In this document: positions 31,254 through 43,300 of the stretch, piece after piece
Position numbering within the stretch: position 1 is the first letter of the stretch
How the letters are laid out: every line of letters begins with the position of its first letter
NCBI GenBank assembly: GCA_002104945.1
Contig: MCFH01000066.1
Coordinates: 124,001-188,000, forward strand
From: Piromyces finnis
Lineage: Eukaryota > Neocallimastigomycota > Neocallimastigomycetes > Neocallimastigales > Neocallimastigaceae
Length of the DNA stretch: 64,000 nucleotides
Reading direction: 5' to 3'
Translations under genes and position numbers: made by a program
Notes under the pieces: generated by a model
What the model was told of the DNA's origin: nothing
The model's database searches: none
Seen by the model: only the letters and a program-made list of their open reading frames with translations

Positions 31254-33900
31254 CTATCTTACTGTTTCTTCAGCATTGACGCTCTTGGCTGTTGCTTCAA
31301 ACCTTTTGAACATTGACCATTGCTGGCCAATAGCAAAAGGCATGATTTTGGTTAGAAGTTCCGCGGTTACCGTCAAGAATGGTGTTCCTTCGTTAGTGCC
31401 AGATTGAATCTGACACTTGCAAAGCTCTTTCCATTTCCTTGAATTGTAATTGATATTGTTAAAACTTCTTACCCCAAGAAGGAATTTAAATATTTTACTG
31501 CACATACTAGAATAATCATACATTAATATTCACAGTATTATTAGAGCTATTACTATCATTAACTAAATTACTATCTAAATTAGAATTATTATCTTCACTA
31601 TTGCTATCATTACTAATATTATTGTTTCTACTACTATTATTGTTATCATTACTATTGTTATTATTACTATTAATGTTATTGCTATCTCTACTGATATTAA
31701 CATTTTCATTATTATTGATAGGACTGTTTGAATTACGTTGACTGAAAAAATTTAATAGCTGGATTATGAAATCATAATGTTTAATACGGATATCTCTAAA
31801 TGTTGGACAATCTAATAACCAATGTTTAATATTTTGAACACCACACTTACAACATGGATAGTAGTTAGGACAAACTGGATCAACAAATTTAACAGCTTTG
31901 ACAACTCTAGCATCCAACTTGTATCCGCTTCTTGCTTTCAATAGCCAGTAGAAGCCATAGACAAACTCTGGGTACTCATAACATAATTTGATAAAATCTT
32001 TAGTTTCAATAAATTTATTATCATCATAATATTGCGCTTTGATTGAATTCCCTTTGAGATCTTTCCAATAAAAGTTTTTAACTGCTTTAACACCTCCATG
32101 CTTCTTTAGTTTTTTATCAAGTGTCTTACTTGATTTACATCACGTGTATTTTCTAAATTCAGGAATGTAATTGACAAGGTATGAGATAATACAATTTGAG
32201 TTTTTCCATTTGTTAAAACATCTAACCTGAGCTAATGCACATTTGGCTGACAATGGAGGAATATTCAAATCTTTTGAGATAGAGTATAAAGATATAAACG
32301 ATACAGCTTTATGAACTCCGGCAATCCATCGTATTCCTTTGTTAACATGCTTCTGAGCAATCCTAGACCTAGCTTTGTTGGATCCAAGTAATGGTGCAAA
32401 GTATGATACTCTGCTAATCACTTGTAAGTTAAGTACTAGCTTTTTGAAGGGAATAGGAATATTAGGATTTCTTAAGAATTTACTGACTGAAAATAGTCCT
32501 TTCAAAACTTTGTTATTAAGAGTTTTAATAAATGGTTTAAGGGACAGATTCTTATCAAATGGAACACCAAGATAAGCGTAGCAGTCAGTAGTTGGAATAG
32601 GTTGTCCTGCTAAGTAAAATGTTGGATCTCTCTTGTTTTGATTTTCTACTGATTCAGGACGAATCACCATCGTTGAACATTTCTGGATACCAAATTCCAT
32701 TTTATTATACGATGCCCATTCATTAACTCTTCTAAGCATTTTTTTTAAGCATCCTTTTGTTGGAGCACAAATAACTATACCATCTGCAAAAAATCCACCA
32801 CAGCAGCAAGTGTCACCTAAACTGACTCCAAGATCTTCGCACTCTCTAAATATATCATTAATAAAGAGATTAAAGAGAATAGGAGAAAGAGGGCAACCTT
32901 GACGGACTCCTTTCTTCACATCAAAAGATTTCGAGAATTGTCCATCTAATTTGACATTAGCCTTAGATGTTAAATATAAATTTTTGATGAATTGTTAACT
33001 CTTACCTCGGATTCCTAAACAATCTAATTTATAGAGAATATTACCAATTGAGACTGAATCATATGCTTTCCTGAGATTTAAAAAGGCCAAATATGTCTCT
33101 TTATTATCTAATTGACGTCTACGGCATATTTCTTGGATTGAAATGAAAAGACTAATTCTTTCTTCCTTTTTTCGAAAACCAAATTGTTCGGGTCTAATGA
33201 AATTATTCTTTAGACCATATTCTGAGATTCTAGTGGTGACAATTTTTGAAATCAACTTAAAATCATTATTGATAAGTGATATACTTCGATAGTTATCACA
33301 ATCTGTCAAATATCCTTTCTTAGGAATAGAAACAATACTGGATTCATTCCAAGAGCTGGGGAAATCTCCATCCCAAATACGGTTGAATAATTTAAGAATA
33401 AAATTTAAACCATGAGCATCATTATTTTAAGTGGTATTGCCGGAAGAATTATTATCTGTAGCATTATTAGAATCATTACTTGATGGAATTAATGCTTTGT
33501 AAAATTCAATTGGAATACCATCCGGACCTGATGTTTTATAATTTGGAGTTGAGAGGATAGCTGACTTGACTTCATCAATACTAAAATCTTGGTTGATATC
33601 CCACTCATCAAGCATAGGAAGTGAAAAACGTTTATTCGTTGGTTCTTCATACCAATGTTCCAAATCAAGACTTACACCACTTGGATCTGATGCAAGGTTT
33701 TCGAAATGATCATGACACACATCTAGTTGTTCTTCCGTAGCAACAACTAATTCTCCATTTTTATTTTTAATTGGTTGAGCAATAAAGAAAGAATCTTTTC
33801 CAATTTTTGCAGTTTTCTTGATCCATTTCCAGGCCTTCTTAGGATTATGACTCTTCATATTCTCACATCATGTTTTAATCCAATGAAGATACTATTTTAT
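31254..33900 (-). pseudogene. LINE (non-LTR retrotransposon) ORF2 remnant L1
   Basis: Minus-strand pieces in order: a pre-RT linker with YKTSGPDGIPIEFYKALI (33858-33427), an RT start with DCDNYRSISLIN and RPEQFGFRKKEE (33309-32995), the RT palm KKGVRQGCPLSPILFNLFIN and FFADGIVICAPT (32919-32140), and a C-terminal Cys/His region CCKCGVQNIKHWLLDCPTF (31941-31516). An Asn/Ser-rich stretch and a short tail frame ending at 31254 follow. The RT active site FADD reads FADG. The endonuclease is absent, so this copy is 5'-truncated. The 3' end (GAGCGTCAATGCTGAAGA region) resembles the D SINE tail. Several stops and frameshifts; not functional. Confidence 0.85.
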
Positions 33901-33904
33901 TTAA

Positions 33905-33956
33905 TTATACATATTGTAACGTATAAAGGTTTTGTACCTTTTCACCAAAATTGTTG
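33905..33956 (-). repeat. relic of the element H LTR end and primer site
   Basis: The minus strand reads ATCAACAATTTTGGTG followed by AAAAGGTACAAAACC and TTTATACGTTAC, matching 20423-20465 nearly base for base. It supports placing the H LTR end at ACA just before ATTTTGG. Confidence 0.65.
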
Positions 33957-34514
33957 ATAAATAATTAAATTTATAAATTATGAATTTATAATAATAATAA
34001 TAATAATAATATTAAAACACAGATAGTTAAAAATTAAAATAATTAACATGTATAAAATTATTAAATTAAAAATTATAAATGTAAACTTATTGTTTATTTA
34101 ATTGTTTATAGTTTTAAATTAAATAGTTTATATTTGTTTATAATTATACTTTAAAATAATAATTTTGTATAAATAGTGATAGAATTATTTTATTTTAAAA
34201 GATGTTCCTAATAATCCAGTAAAATTAGATAATAATATTAAATTTTATTAAAATAATAGTTGTGATTATATTTACATACATTCAAGATGTATTAAACCAT
34301 AACATATATATATTTAATAATACAAGAGTTATTAAATATTAAAACTTTATAATTAAATAAAATAATTTTATATTTTAAACTAACAAAGACTTGCAAATGA
34401 ACAAGTATAAAAATCATTCATTCTATTTTTATTTTCTTATTTATTTTTATTTATTAAATTTTAGATACAAATATTATCACTTTCTATATTCATTTATAGA
34501 ATTAAGATAATATC
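33957..34514. other. AT-rich spacer with short (AAT)n
   Basis: An (AAT)n tract near 33989-34012 and AT-rich sequence up to the F2 LTR. No gene seen. Confidence 0.5.
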
Positions 34515-35005
34515 TGTAAAATATTGTATTAATAGAACAATGTATTAATACGTATTTAAAATAATGTATAATGTATTAAATTAATGTACCGTAAATTTTA
34601 TTCTTTAATTACAAAAATTTATATCACAATACATTAACATAAATTTATGTAAAATTTAATTTTAGGATAAGATAAAGTTTTTGATGATAAAATAAAATTT
34701 TAAATTAAATAAATTTTAACCAATAAATATTTTAGATAATAAAAAAAATATTTTTATAAACTAAGCCTCAAAATTAGAAATAAATAAATTGAATATATGT
34801 TTGAAATATAATCAACCATATAGTAAATAAATCAAAACTTTATTTTAAGTTTAGAAAATTCTTTAGTAAATAAATTGAATTTAAATAGTTTAATACAAAT
34901 AATTTCTTTTAATAAATGTATAAATGTAAACAATGTAAAATTATAATATTAAAACATGTATATTAGAATTTATTCAATTTATTTAAAAAGTATAAATAAA
35001 GAAAA

Positions 35006-35036
35006 TTTTTCAACTATTGAAACGATAGTTGGAAAA
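35006..35036 (+). promoter_or_regulatory. LTR hairpin 1 downstream of TATA
   Basis: TTTTTCAACTAT-7 nt-ATAGTTGGAAAA: a 12-bp stem with one G-U pair, starting 8 nt after TATAAATA. It would lie close to the transcript 5' end if initiation is ~25-30 bp from TATA. Identical in all four F copies (9737, 35006, 47602, 58039). Confidence 0.7.
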
Positions 35037-35128
35037 TCGTATAGGTTAATTTTGTTTAGATAAATTAACATTAGTTTATAATTAGTTTATAGTTTAGATT
35101 AATAATTTTAGTTTTAAATAAATATAAA

Positions 35129-35181
35129 TTGATTACATAGTGAGGGCTCTGGTAAAATATCCTTCACGGTAAAGTAATCAA
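35129..35181 (+). promoter_or_regulatory. LTR hairpin 2, nearly invariant
   Basis: Outer stem TTGATTAC/GTAATCAA (8 bp), inner stem GTGAGG/CCTTCAC (6 bp, one bulge), joined by an asymmetric internal loop with GGTAAA. All four copies (9860-9912, 35129-35181, 47686-47738, 58123-58175) agree except one C to A here, although flanking LTR sequence differs strongly between the two subfamilies. Confidence 0.7.
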
Positions 35182-35775
35182 CGGTTATTTAGTTAGTATA
35201 GTTTTAAAAATAAATAAATAAATAAATAAAAATTATTATTAAAAATAATTAGTTTAATTGTTTAGTGTTGTATACAAACCTGAACTTTAGAATATTTTAC
35301 AATTTTCCAACTTGTTAGAATAGGAAGTTCACCTTTGTATACGAATAATAATAGAAAATAATATTATAAAAAAAAATTAATTATAGTGAGAATTTAATAA
35401 TAGAATTAAATTCGGGGATTATATAAAAAATATTAATATTAAAAAAGAAAAAAAAAAATTTTTTTTTGTTAGAAATTAATTTTAGTTAATTTCGGGGTAT
35501 TTTAAAATTATTTGGTATAGAATAATTTGTTGTTAAAATAGTTTAATAGTTAATAATCAATAAATAGTAATAATAAAGATATATTAGTTTGGTTAATAAC
35601 TAGTTGTTAGTTTAGTAGTAGTAAATAATAAAAAGGTTAGTATAGTATAATAATAAGGTTGTTAAATTATTTATTTAATATAAGAATAAAATAATTAGGA
35701 ATAGTCAAGTTGAATAGTATAAATAATTGGGATATTAAATATTGGTTGACTATTTGTTTTTTATTAAGTAGTAAT

Positions 35776-38700
35776 ATGAATACTAGATATAGAATGTTAG
35801 ACAACCGTGACGATGGAATAGCTGGAGTCAGTGACGCAGGCTCTGAGGCGAGTTCCATGATGGATATTGAGGATGAGACTGGTAAAAGCGTTAACACCAG
35901 GGGAAAACTCATCCCAAAACCTCCAAGATTTTCGGGAAAAAGAAGTGAACTTCTTTACTTCCTGGCAAGATTGGAGAAATACTTTAAATATAACTTGGAA
36001 GAAGATGCTACCGACGCCTACAAGCTGGATATCTTGGGATGCTACCTGGAAGGAACCGCCGCCGAATGGTTTGCCGACTTAGAAAGAGAAGAAAGCCCCC
36101 TGTTGAACTCTTACGAAGATTTTATTGAGGCAATGAAGGCTCGCTACAAGACTTGCAACAGAGCCGATGTAGCTAACAGTCGGTTGGTGAAGATAAAAGC
36201 AGGACAATTCAGGAACGTAATGGACTACTGTGAAGCTTTTGAGAAGATGGCCAGGGATTCGACATTTAATGATGAAGCTAAGATCTACTTCTTTATGGAA
36301 GGACTACCAACATCCGTCAAGGACAAAGCAAGGCTACTATATCCAAAAATTAGAAAACTTACCGAATTGATCAATGTGGTTGCCGCTAATGTCGAAGTTG
36401 AATGGAAAATTTATGGAAAAGATCTCATGGAGGTTGACGGAAAGAAAATTAGAAGATATAATAGACACTTAGGAACTAACAGATATGCTTCTTATGGAAC
36501 CAAGTATAATAACTATGTGGATCAAGAAGACTACCAAAATTCGACCAAACCAAGAAAATGCTTTTTCTGCAAAAGAACAGGACACTTGAAGAAAGATTGT
36601 CCTCAACTTAAGGACAAAATAATAAATCGACCAAAAGCATTTATGGCTACTACCGCTGGAAGAAGGATGTTGAATGTTTATGACATCGTGCTACAAGTCA
36701 ATAATGGTGCTTATCTTAAGGCTCTTGTGGATTCTGGTTCGGACTTGGACTTTTTGGATTGGAAGGCCGTTGATAAGTACAAGATTCCATTCCAAAGAAT
36801 GTTTAAGGATAAATATGTTGAAGGTATAGGTGGTAATGGATTTTTGAAGTATGAAACAATTCCTTTGATAATGAATATCAAGAATCATAAGGAATCCATT
36901 CAATTCTACCTTACCGATCTTCCTTCTGGTATTTCTGTTATTTTGGGCAAGAATTGGTTAAGAAAACATGATCCTACAATTAGCTTCAAGGATCAAACTC
37001 TAGAATTTAAGTCCAAATTCTGTTCTTTAAATTGCTGTGCTACTCCAGAAGAAATGGAAAAAAGAAGCAAAGAAGAAGAATTGTCTAAGGAAGAAGAAAG
37101 AAGAAAAGAGAAGGAACTAGTACAGGAAATACTCAATAATTATAAAAATAGTTTAAAAATTAGAGATAGTGAAATTAAGAACAAAGAAAATATAAAAATT
37201 ATAGATAAAAATAAGAATTCATGTATTAAAAAGAAATGTAGTAAAAACTTAAAATTAAATAAAAAGAATGTTCAAAAGTATATTGTATGTAGTGTTATTT
37301 CAAATGAAGGAAATAAAGGTGAAGATGTTGAAGAAAGTGTTGTAGAAATTCCTGATGTATATAAGGAATTTGAAAGTGTATTTGATGAAGTTGAGTGTAA
37401 TGAACTACCTCCACATCGAATATACGATTGTAAAATAAGATTGAAAGATAAAGATAACTTATTTTATGGTCCGTTATACCCTTTGACAGAAGAAGAAAGG
37501 AATACGTTAAAGGAGTATATTTCTGAAAATTTAGAAAAAGGATTTATTAGACCGTCTACTTCACCTGCCGGAGCACCTGTATTGTTCGTTAGGAAAAAGG
37601 ATGGGACTTTAAGATTGTGTGTTGACTACCGAAGACTCAATGAAAACACAATCAGAGATTCATATCCGTTGCCTCTCATATCAGAATTATTCGATAGATT
37701 AAGGGAAGCAAAAGTCTTTACTAAACTTGATCTCAAGTCTGCTTATAATCTAGTTCGAATAAATGAGGGTGATGAATATAAAACTGCATTTAGGACAAGA
37801 TTTGGTCACTTTGAATATCTTGTCATGCCGTTTGGATTGAAAAACGCTCCTGCAACTTTCCAACATTTTATCAATGATGTTCTCGGGGAATACTTGGATG
37901 AATTCGCTTTTTCTTATATTGATAATATTCTTATCTATTCGAAAAACTTAGAAGAACATCGAAAGCACGTAAAGAAAGTTCTTCAAAGATTAAAAGAAAA
38001 TGGCTTATATGCAAAACTTAGTAAATGCGAATTTGAAACTTCAGAAACTACTTTCTTAGGGCATGTTATCTCAGATAAAGGAATCTCTATGGATCCAAAG
38101 AAGGTTAAAGCTATTATGGAATGGCCTGTACCAACATCTGTTAAAGAAGTGCAATCATTTATCGGATTATGTAATTATTATAGAAGATTTATTCCAAACT
38201 TTGCTGGTATTGCTAAACCGTTACATAATCTAACAAAGAAAGATGTTAAATTTCATTGGTCAGAAGAATGTAATGAAGCTTTTTGTACTTTAAAGAAATT
38301 CTTTACCGAAGAACCAATTTTAATTCATGCTGATCCTGAATTACCTTTTGTGGTTGAGACAGATGCAAGTAATTTTGCAATTGGTGCTGTATTGTCTCAA
38401 AGGTTACCGAATAATAATGAACTTCATCCAATTTGTTATTATTCAAGGGGATTGACTAAATCGGAAAAGAATTATCCTATTTATGATAAGGAACTTTTGG
38501 CTGTTATTGAAGCTTTGAAACAATGGAGACACTACTTAGAAGGAGCCAAGCATCAATTTATGATCTATACGGATCATAAAAATCTTACCTTTCCTAGAAA
38601 GCCTGAACTATTGTCGCAAAGACAAATTCGCTGGAATTTGTTTTTGACCCGTTATGATTTCAAAATACAATATAGACCGGGTAAAGAAGGTGGAAAACCT

Positions 38701-39090
38701 GATGCTTTTTCAAGACGTCCTGATTATGAAGAAGATAAAAGTAATAAAGAAAACGAAGAAGCCTATTCTTGCTTGACAGTTAAAGAAATCGAAGATACTT
38801 TATGTCTTGTGTCTATTCAAGGGAATCTCAAAGAAGATTTAATTAAAGAAATTAAAGAAGATGAAGAAATTAAGGAGTTAATAAATATTCTACAAGGAAA
38901 ATCTACCGCAAGTAAGAAGTATAAGAAGTTAATGAAGAATTTTAAGTTAAGCGAAGAAGGAATTCTTTTGTATAAAAGTTTAATTTATGTACCAAAGAAA
39001 ATGAGAGATATAATAATCTCAATGCATCATGACAATCCAATTCATGGTCATTTTGGTATTATTAAAACAAAAGAATTAATTACAAGAAAC
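35776..39090 (+). pseudogene. F2 gag-protease-RT-RNase H-integrase N-terminus
   Basis: One continuous frame, first ATG at 35776 (MNTRYRMLDNRDDGIAGVSD). Gag with a CCHC knuckle CFFCKRTGHLKKDC; protease [61 protein letters not shown]. The active site reads YIDNILIYS in place of YIDD (GAT to AAT), which should abolish polymerisation. RNase H: ETDASNFAIG, DKELLAV, YTDHKNL. Integrase starts HHDNPIHGHFGIIKT and is cut after LITRN by element C. Gag and Pol are fused with no frameshift, unlike G and H. Continues at 45907. Confidence 0.9.
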
Positions 39091-39821
39091 TGTAAAGATA
39101 TAAAGTATATCTTTAAATTATTTAATAATTAATTAATAATTATTGAATAATAATTTTGATATTTTAATGAAAAAATTGTTTATAAAATTTATTTATTGTA
39201 TAAATTTTATGGAATAATTAAATAAATATTAATTTTAAAATATCAAAGTTAGAAATGAAATTTGGATAAATATTTAAATTAATGGATAATTAAATTTAAA
39301 TATTTTAAATATTCAAATTAAATCTTAAAAAGTTTTTATTTAATTAAAATTAGTTTAATAACTTTAGCGTAGTTTTAAATTAGCATTTTTAATTATAAAT
39401 ATATAATAAATAGTATTATTAATATTTAATTAATATATAGGTAATACATGGACTGTATTCAATTTGCAGTTTACTCAAATTGAATCAAAAGTGTATTTAA
39501 TTAGTTTTAGTTTAGTTTTATTATTTTATTATTTAATTAAATTAGTATTAAATTAGTTTTGTTTATTTTATATTGAATATATGTATAATTAAATAGAATA
39601 GTATATTAAAATATAATTTACAAAAAATATAAATACATGTAAATTTTCTTAATTAAAACGATGTAATTGTTATTGACTATTATTTAGTTAATAACTAAAT
39701 AAAATTAATAAAAGAGATATTTTTTTAAATATAATTTATTTTCTTGTTTTTTCTTTATTTTGTGTTGTTGTTTTATTGTAAAAAATTTTATAATCTGTTT
39801 TACATTTATAAAACTTTTACA
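39091..39821 (+). repeat. 5' LTR of element C
   Basis: TGTAAAGATATAAAG...AAACTTTTACA. TATA box TATAAATA at 39628-39635. Hairpin at the very start (AAAGATATA/TATATCTTT, 39094-39114) and another at 39458-39484 (TTCAATTTG/CAAATTGAA); both have counterparts in family A. Confidence 0.92.
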
Positions 39822-39896
39822 ATAACAATTACCTTTATTCTAATAAAACACGTTATAAATTTTTTTAATAAAATATATTTAATAAAATTTTTTTTA

Positions 39897-40150
39897 CTAC
39901 CGCGTTTTAGGGACTCTCTACCTTGCTTTGAAATTTGCTACCGTGTTTAGAAACTAACTACCGCGTTTTAGGGACTCTCTACCTTACTTTGAAATTTGCT
40001 ACCGTGTTTAGAAACTAACTACCGCGTTTTAGGGACTCTCTACCTTACTTTGAAATTTGCTACCGCGTAATAAAGGATTATCTACCGCGTTTTGGTATTG
40101 CTACCGTGTCATTTAGAACGACTACTTTGCTTTAGAGATATCTACCGCGT
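39897..40150 (+). repeat. leader tandem repeat with CTACCG motifs
   Basis: About three copies of a 61-bp unit (CTACCGCGTTTTAGGGACTC, TCTACCTTACTTTGAAATTTG, in part, and CTACCGTGTTTAGAAACTAA), then degenerate units. The motif CTACCG(C/T)G or CTACCTT recurs about a dozen times. It lies in the untranslated leader between LTR and gag, a place where packaging or translation signals sit in retroelements. The family-A relic at 7090-7190 keeps decayed CTACC motifs. Confidence 0.8.
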
Positions 40151-40386
40151 CCATCATTGTACTTGTATATATTGTGGATCAACTTTATTTAATCTTCCAC
40201 CAACATCTACTATTGTACTGTATTTAATTTTGTTACTATATTTTTAAGAGCTCGTCTAACACCGTTTGATAGGATAGAGTTACGACGACATCTTAATTAA
40301 AATATTGTAAAAAATTAAATAAGTAAATATTAAACATACTGGAAGAAATAAACCAACTTTTATCCAACCTCCACTTAAACGGAAAT

Positions 40387-43300
40387 ATGGACCGTCAAGG
40401 GGCGTCTTTGAGGATAGTTAATGATCCTCCAACTTTCTCAGGAAGAAGACAAGAACTAGATGGGTTCTTGACCAGGGTTGAACTAGCCATTGAAGCCAAC
40501 CCTGATAGATTCGCTAATGATGAAGCGAGAGTTCGCTTCTTAATATCTTACTTTGTTAACAGACCTTTAGAATGGGCCGCTCGTTTACGACAGAACAACG
40601 ACGCCATTCTAAGAAACTATGATCAATTTATTGCTGCCCTTCGTACCAATTTCGGGGATCCCAATAATGACACAATTGTTGCAAATGGAAGACTTTGCAA
40701 CATAAAACAAAGAAAGTTTGGCAAAGTGTTTGAATATATTAATGAATTTCAACGCGTTAGCCAAAACTCTAATTTCAATGAAGCAGCGAAGATATATATG
40801 TTCACAAAGGGCCTACATCCAAAAATGCGTGAACATTTAGCAATAGTCAACCCAAATCCTACTCAGCTAGAGCGTCTCTACTCTGATGTCCTTAGCATAG
40901 AAAATCTTACTAAAAGAAATGACATCAGCGAATATTATATGACACACCAAGATAGAAGAAATTATAATCGTGACGATCCAATGGATGTTGACCTATATAG
41001 GATTAGCAAGGGTCAACGAAACGTAAATTACTTCCCATCTCACAGAAGTAATTACGTTGAACCTTCTACTACTAGATCGGATTTAAAGAAAAAAGGGGTT
41101 TGTTTTTCTTGTGGGAAGTCTGGACACATGCAGTTCAATTGTCCAAACAGGAAAAAGCCTAAGAGTGTTAAGATTATTAAAAGGACTATCTCCGAAGAAG
41201 AAGCCAGTTCTTCAACCCCTTCAGTCAAAAGAATTAGACCAACCAAAGATGTTACTGAGAATGATTCAAAATTATATAAAATACACAAAAGTGAAAAGAA
41301 GAACATCATCGATTTTTATATAAAAACAAACGATATGGAAGAAGTGAAAGTCAAAGTCCTTATTGATTCCGGCTCTGATTTAAATTTTATTCATCCTGAA
41401 TTTGCGAGAATTAATAACATTAAGCTTTACAATATCAGGAATCCATTTAAGGTTTCTGGTCTTGGTCAAGGTAATTCCACTGTTAGAAAAGAATCCGAAA
41501 AATGTATTCTCCGTTTAAGGAACCATTACGAAGTAATTCAACTGTACTCGTTAAGGATTCCCGAAGTCGATGTTATTCTTGGAGTACCTTGGATTGAGAA
41601 ACATTGTCCAGTTTATTATCATGATTCCTCAAAAATTGCCTTTAGCTCAGGATACTGTGCTCGACACTGTAATGTAGGCAAAAGGAGAAATAAGGGTACA
41701 ACCAATATGGATAAGAAATCGATGCCATCATCAAGAAAAGGGAAAGAAGCTGCCTTGGATAACGAAAATGAACAATCCTCTTGCATTGACCGTGGTTTTT
41801 CCGACTATGACGAATCCTTTTGTTGTGACTCTAGTGATGACGAAGAAACTGTTAATATCAGGGGCCGTAGAACCTCCGTTAAAACCATTAGTAACTTAGA
41901 TAGTTGTAATAAAATTAAATTTAGTGATAGTTTAAATAGCAATAATAATAATAATAATAATAATTGTAATTTTAAATGTACATGTAATAATATTAATTGT
42001 ATTGATGATAATTTAAATAAAGATAATAATTCGGTCACTGGACCAAAACAATACTCATTTTCAAAAGAAGTGATTAATAATAACAATTTTTGTGTATTAA
42101 ATTCCGTTAGTAACTGTAATGATTTATCTTGTAATATTATTAATAAATGTAAAACTGAAAATAATAATTTAAATAAAGATAAAAAATCTGTTGAAATCCC
42201 AAATCAATATTTATTATTTAAAGAGGTTTTTAATGAAAAGAATTGTAATATTTTACCCCCACATCGTGAATACGATTGTGAAATCAGATTAAAGGATAAT
42301 TCTAACTTGTTTTATGGTCCTCTTTATCCTTTAACTGAGGCAGAGAGAGATGAATTAAAATGTTATATTAAAGAAAATTTGGAAAAAGGTTTCATTAGGA
42401 AATCTACATCTCCTGCCGGAGCACCAGTTTTATTTGTCAAAAAGAAAGATGGGTCATTAAGACTATGCGTTGATTATAGGAAACTTAATGATATGACCAT
42501 TAGAAATTCATATCCTCTTCCATTAATTGGTGACTTATTGGATAGAGTGAAGGGTGCAAAGTACTTTACTAAATTGGACTTAAAGTCTGCTTATAATTTA
42601 GTAAGAATCAAAGAGGGTGATGAATACAAAACTGCCTTTAGAACAAGATATGGGCATTTTGAATATCTCGTCATGCCTTTTGGTTTAAAGAATGCACCAG
42701 CTACTTTCCAACATTTCATAAATGATGTCCTTAGTGATTATTTGGATGATTTTGCTATATCATATATTGATGATATTCTAATATACTCAAATAGTCTAGA
42801 AGAGCATCATGAACATGTTAAAAAAGTATTGGAAAAATTATTAGAAAATAATTTATATGTAAAGTTAGAGAAGTGTGAGTTTGATGTTTCAGAAACCACT
42901 TTTCTTGGTTATGTATTATCCAAAGATGGTTTGAAAATGGATAGAGATAAAGTTAAAGCTATCCTCGACTGGCCTGTTCCTACAAATGTTAAAGAAGTCC
43001 AATCTTTTATTGGATTATGCAATTATTATAGAATTTTTATTAAAGACTTTGCAAAAATCGCAAGTCCTTTACATAAACTTACTAGGAAAAATGTTCCTTT
43101 TAATTGGGCTTCTGAGTGTCAAAATGCATTTGTTATACTTAAAAGGCTTTTACTTCTGCTCCTATTTTAATGAACCCTGATAGCAACAAACCTTTTATTG
43201 TTGAGACTGACGCTAGTTTGAAGGGAAGTTGCACCCTATTGCTTTTATTTCATCTAGTTTAACCAAGTCTCAAAGAAATTATCAAATTTATGATAAAGAG

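Larger units (their letters stand above)
34515..35301 (+). repeat. 5' LTR of F2
   Basis: 787 bp from TGTAAAATATTG to TATTTTACA. TATA box TATAAATA at 34991-34998, then two hairpins (listed separately). Nearly identical to F1 (9355-10032). Confidence 0.88.

Noticed and set aside
31516-31730. Asn/Ser-rich stretch of LINE L1 as a separate gene
   Set aside because: It is the continuation of the LINE C-terminal frame after the Cys/His motif, of low complexity and without its own start.
34995-35185. Hammerhead or other self-cleaving ribozyme in the F LTR hairpins
   Set aside because: The conserved CUGANGA core is absent and no other ribozyme consensus I know fits.
42990-43235. Programmed frameshift in element C pol
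   Set aside because: There is no slippery heptamer in register, and the nearby RNase H deletion shifts the frame again; both look like lesions.
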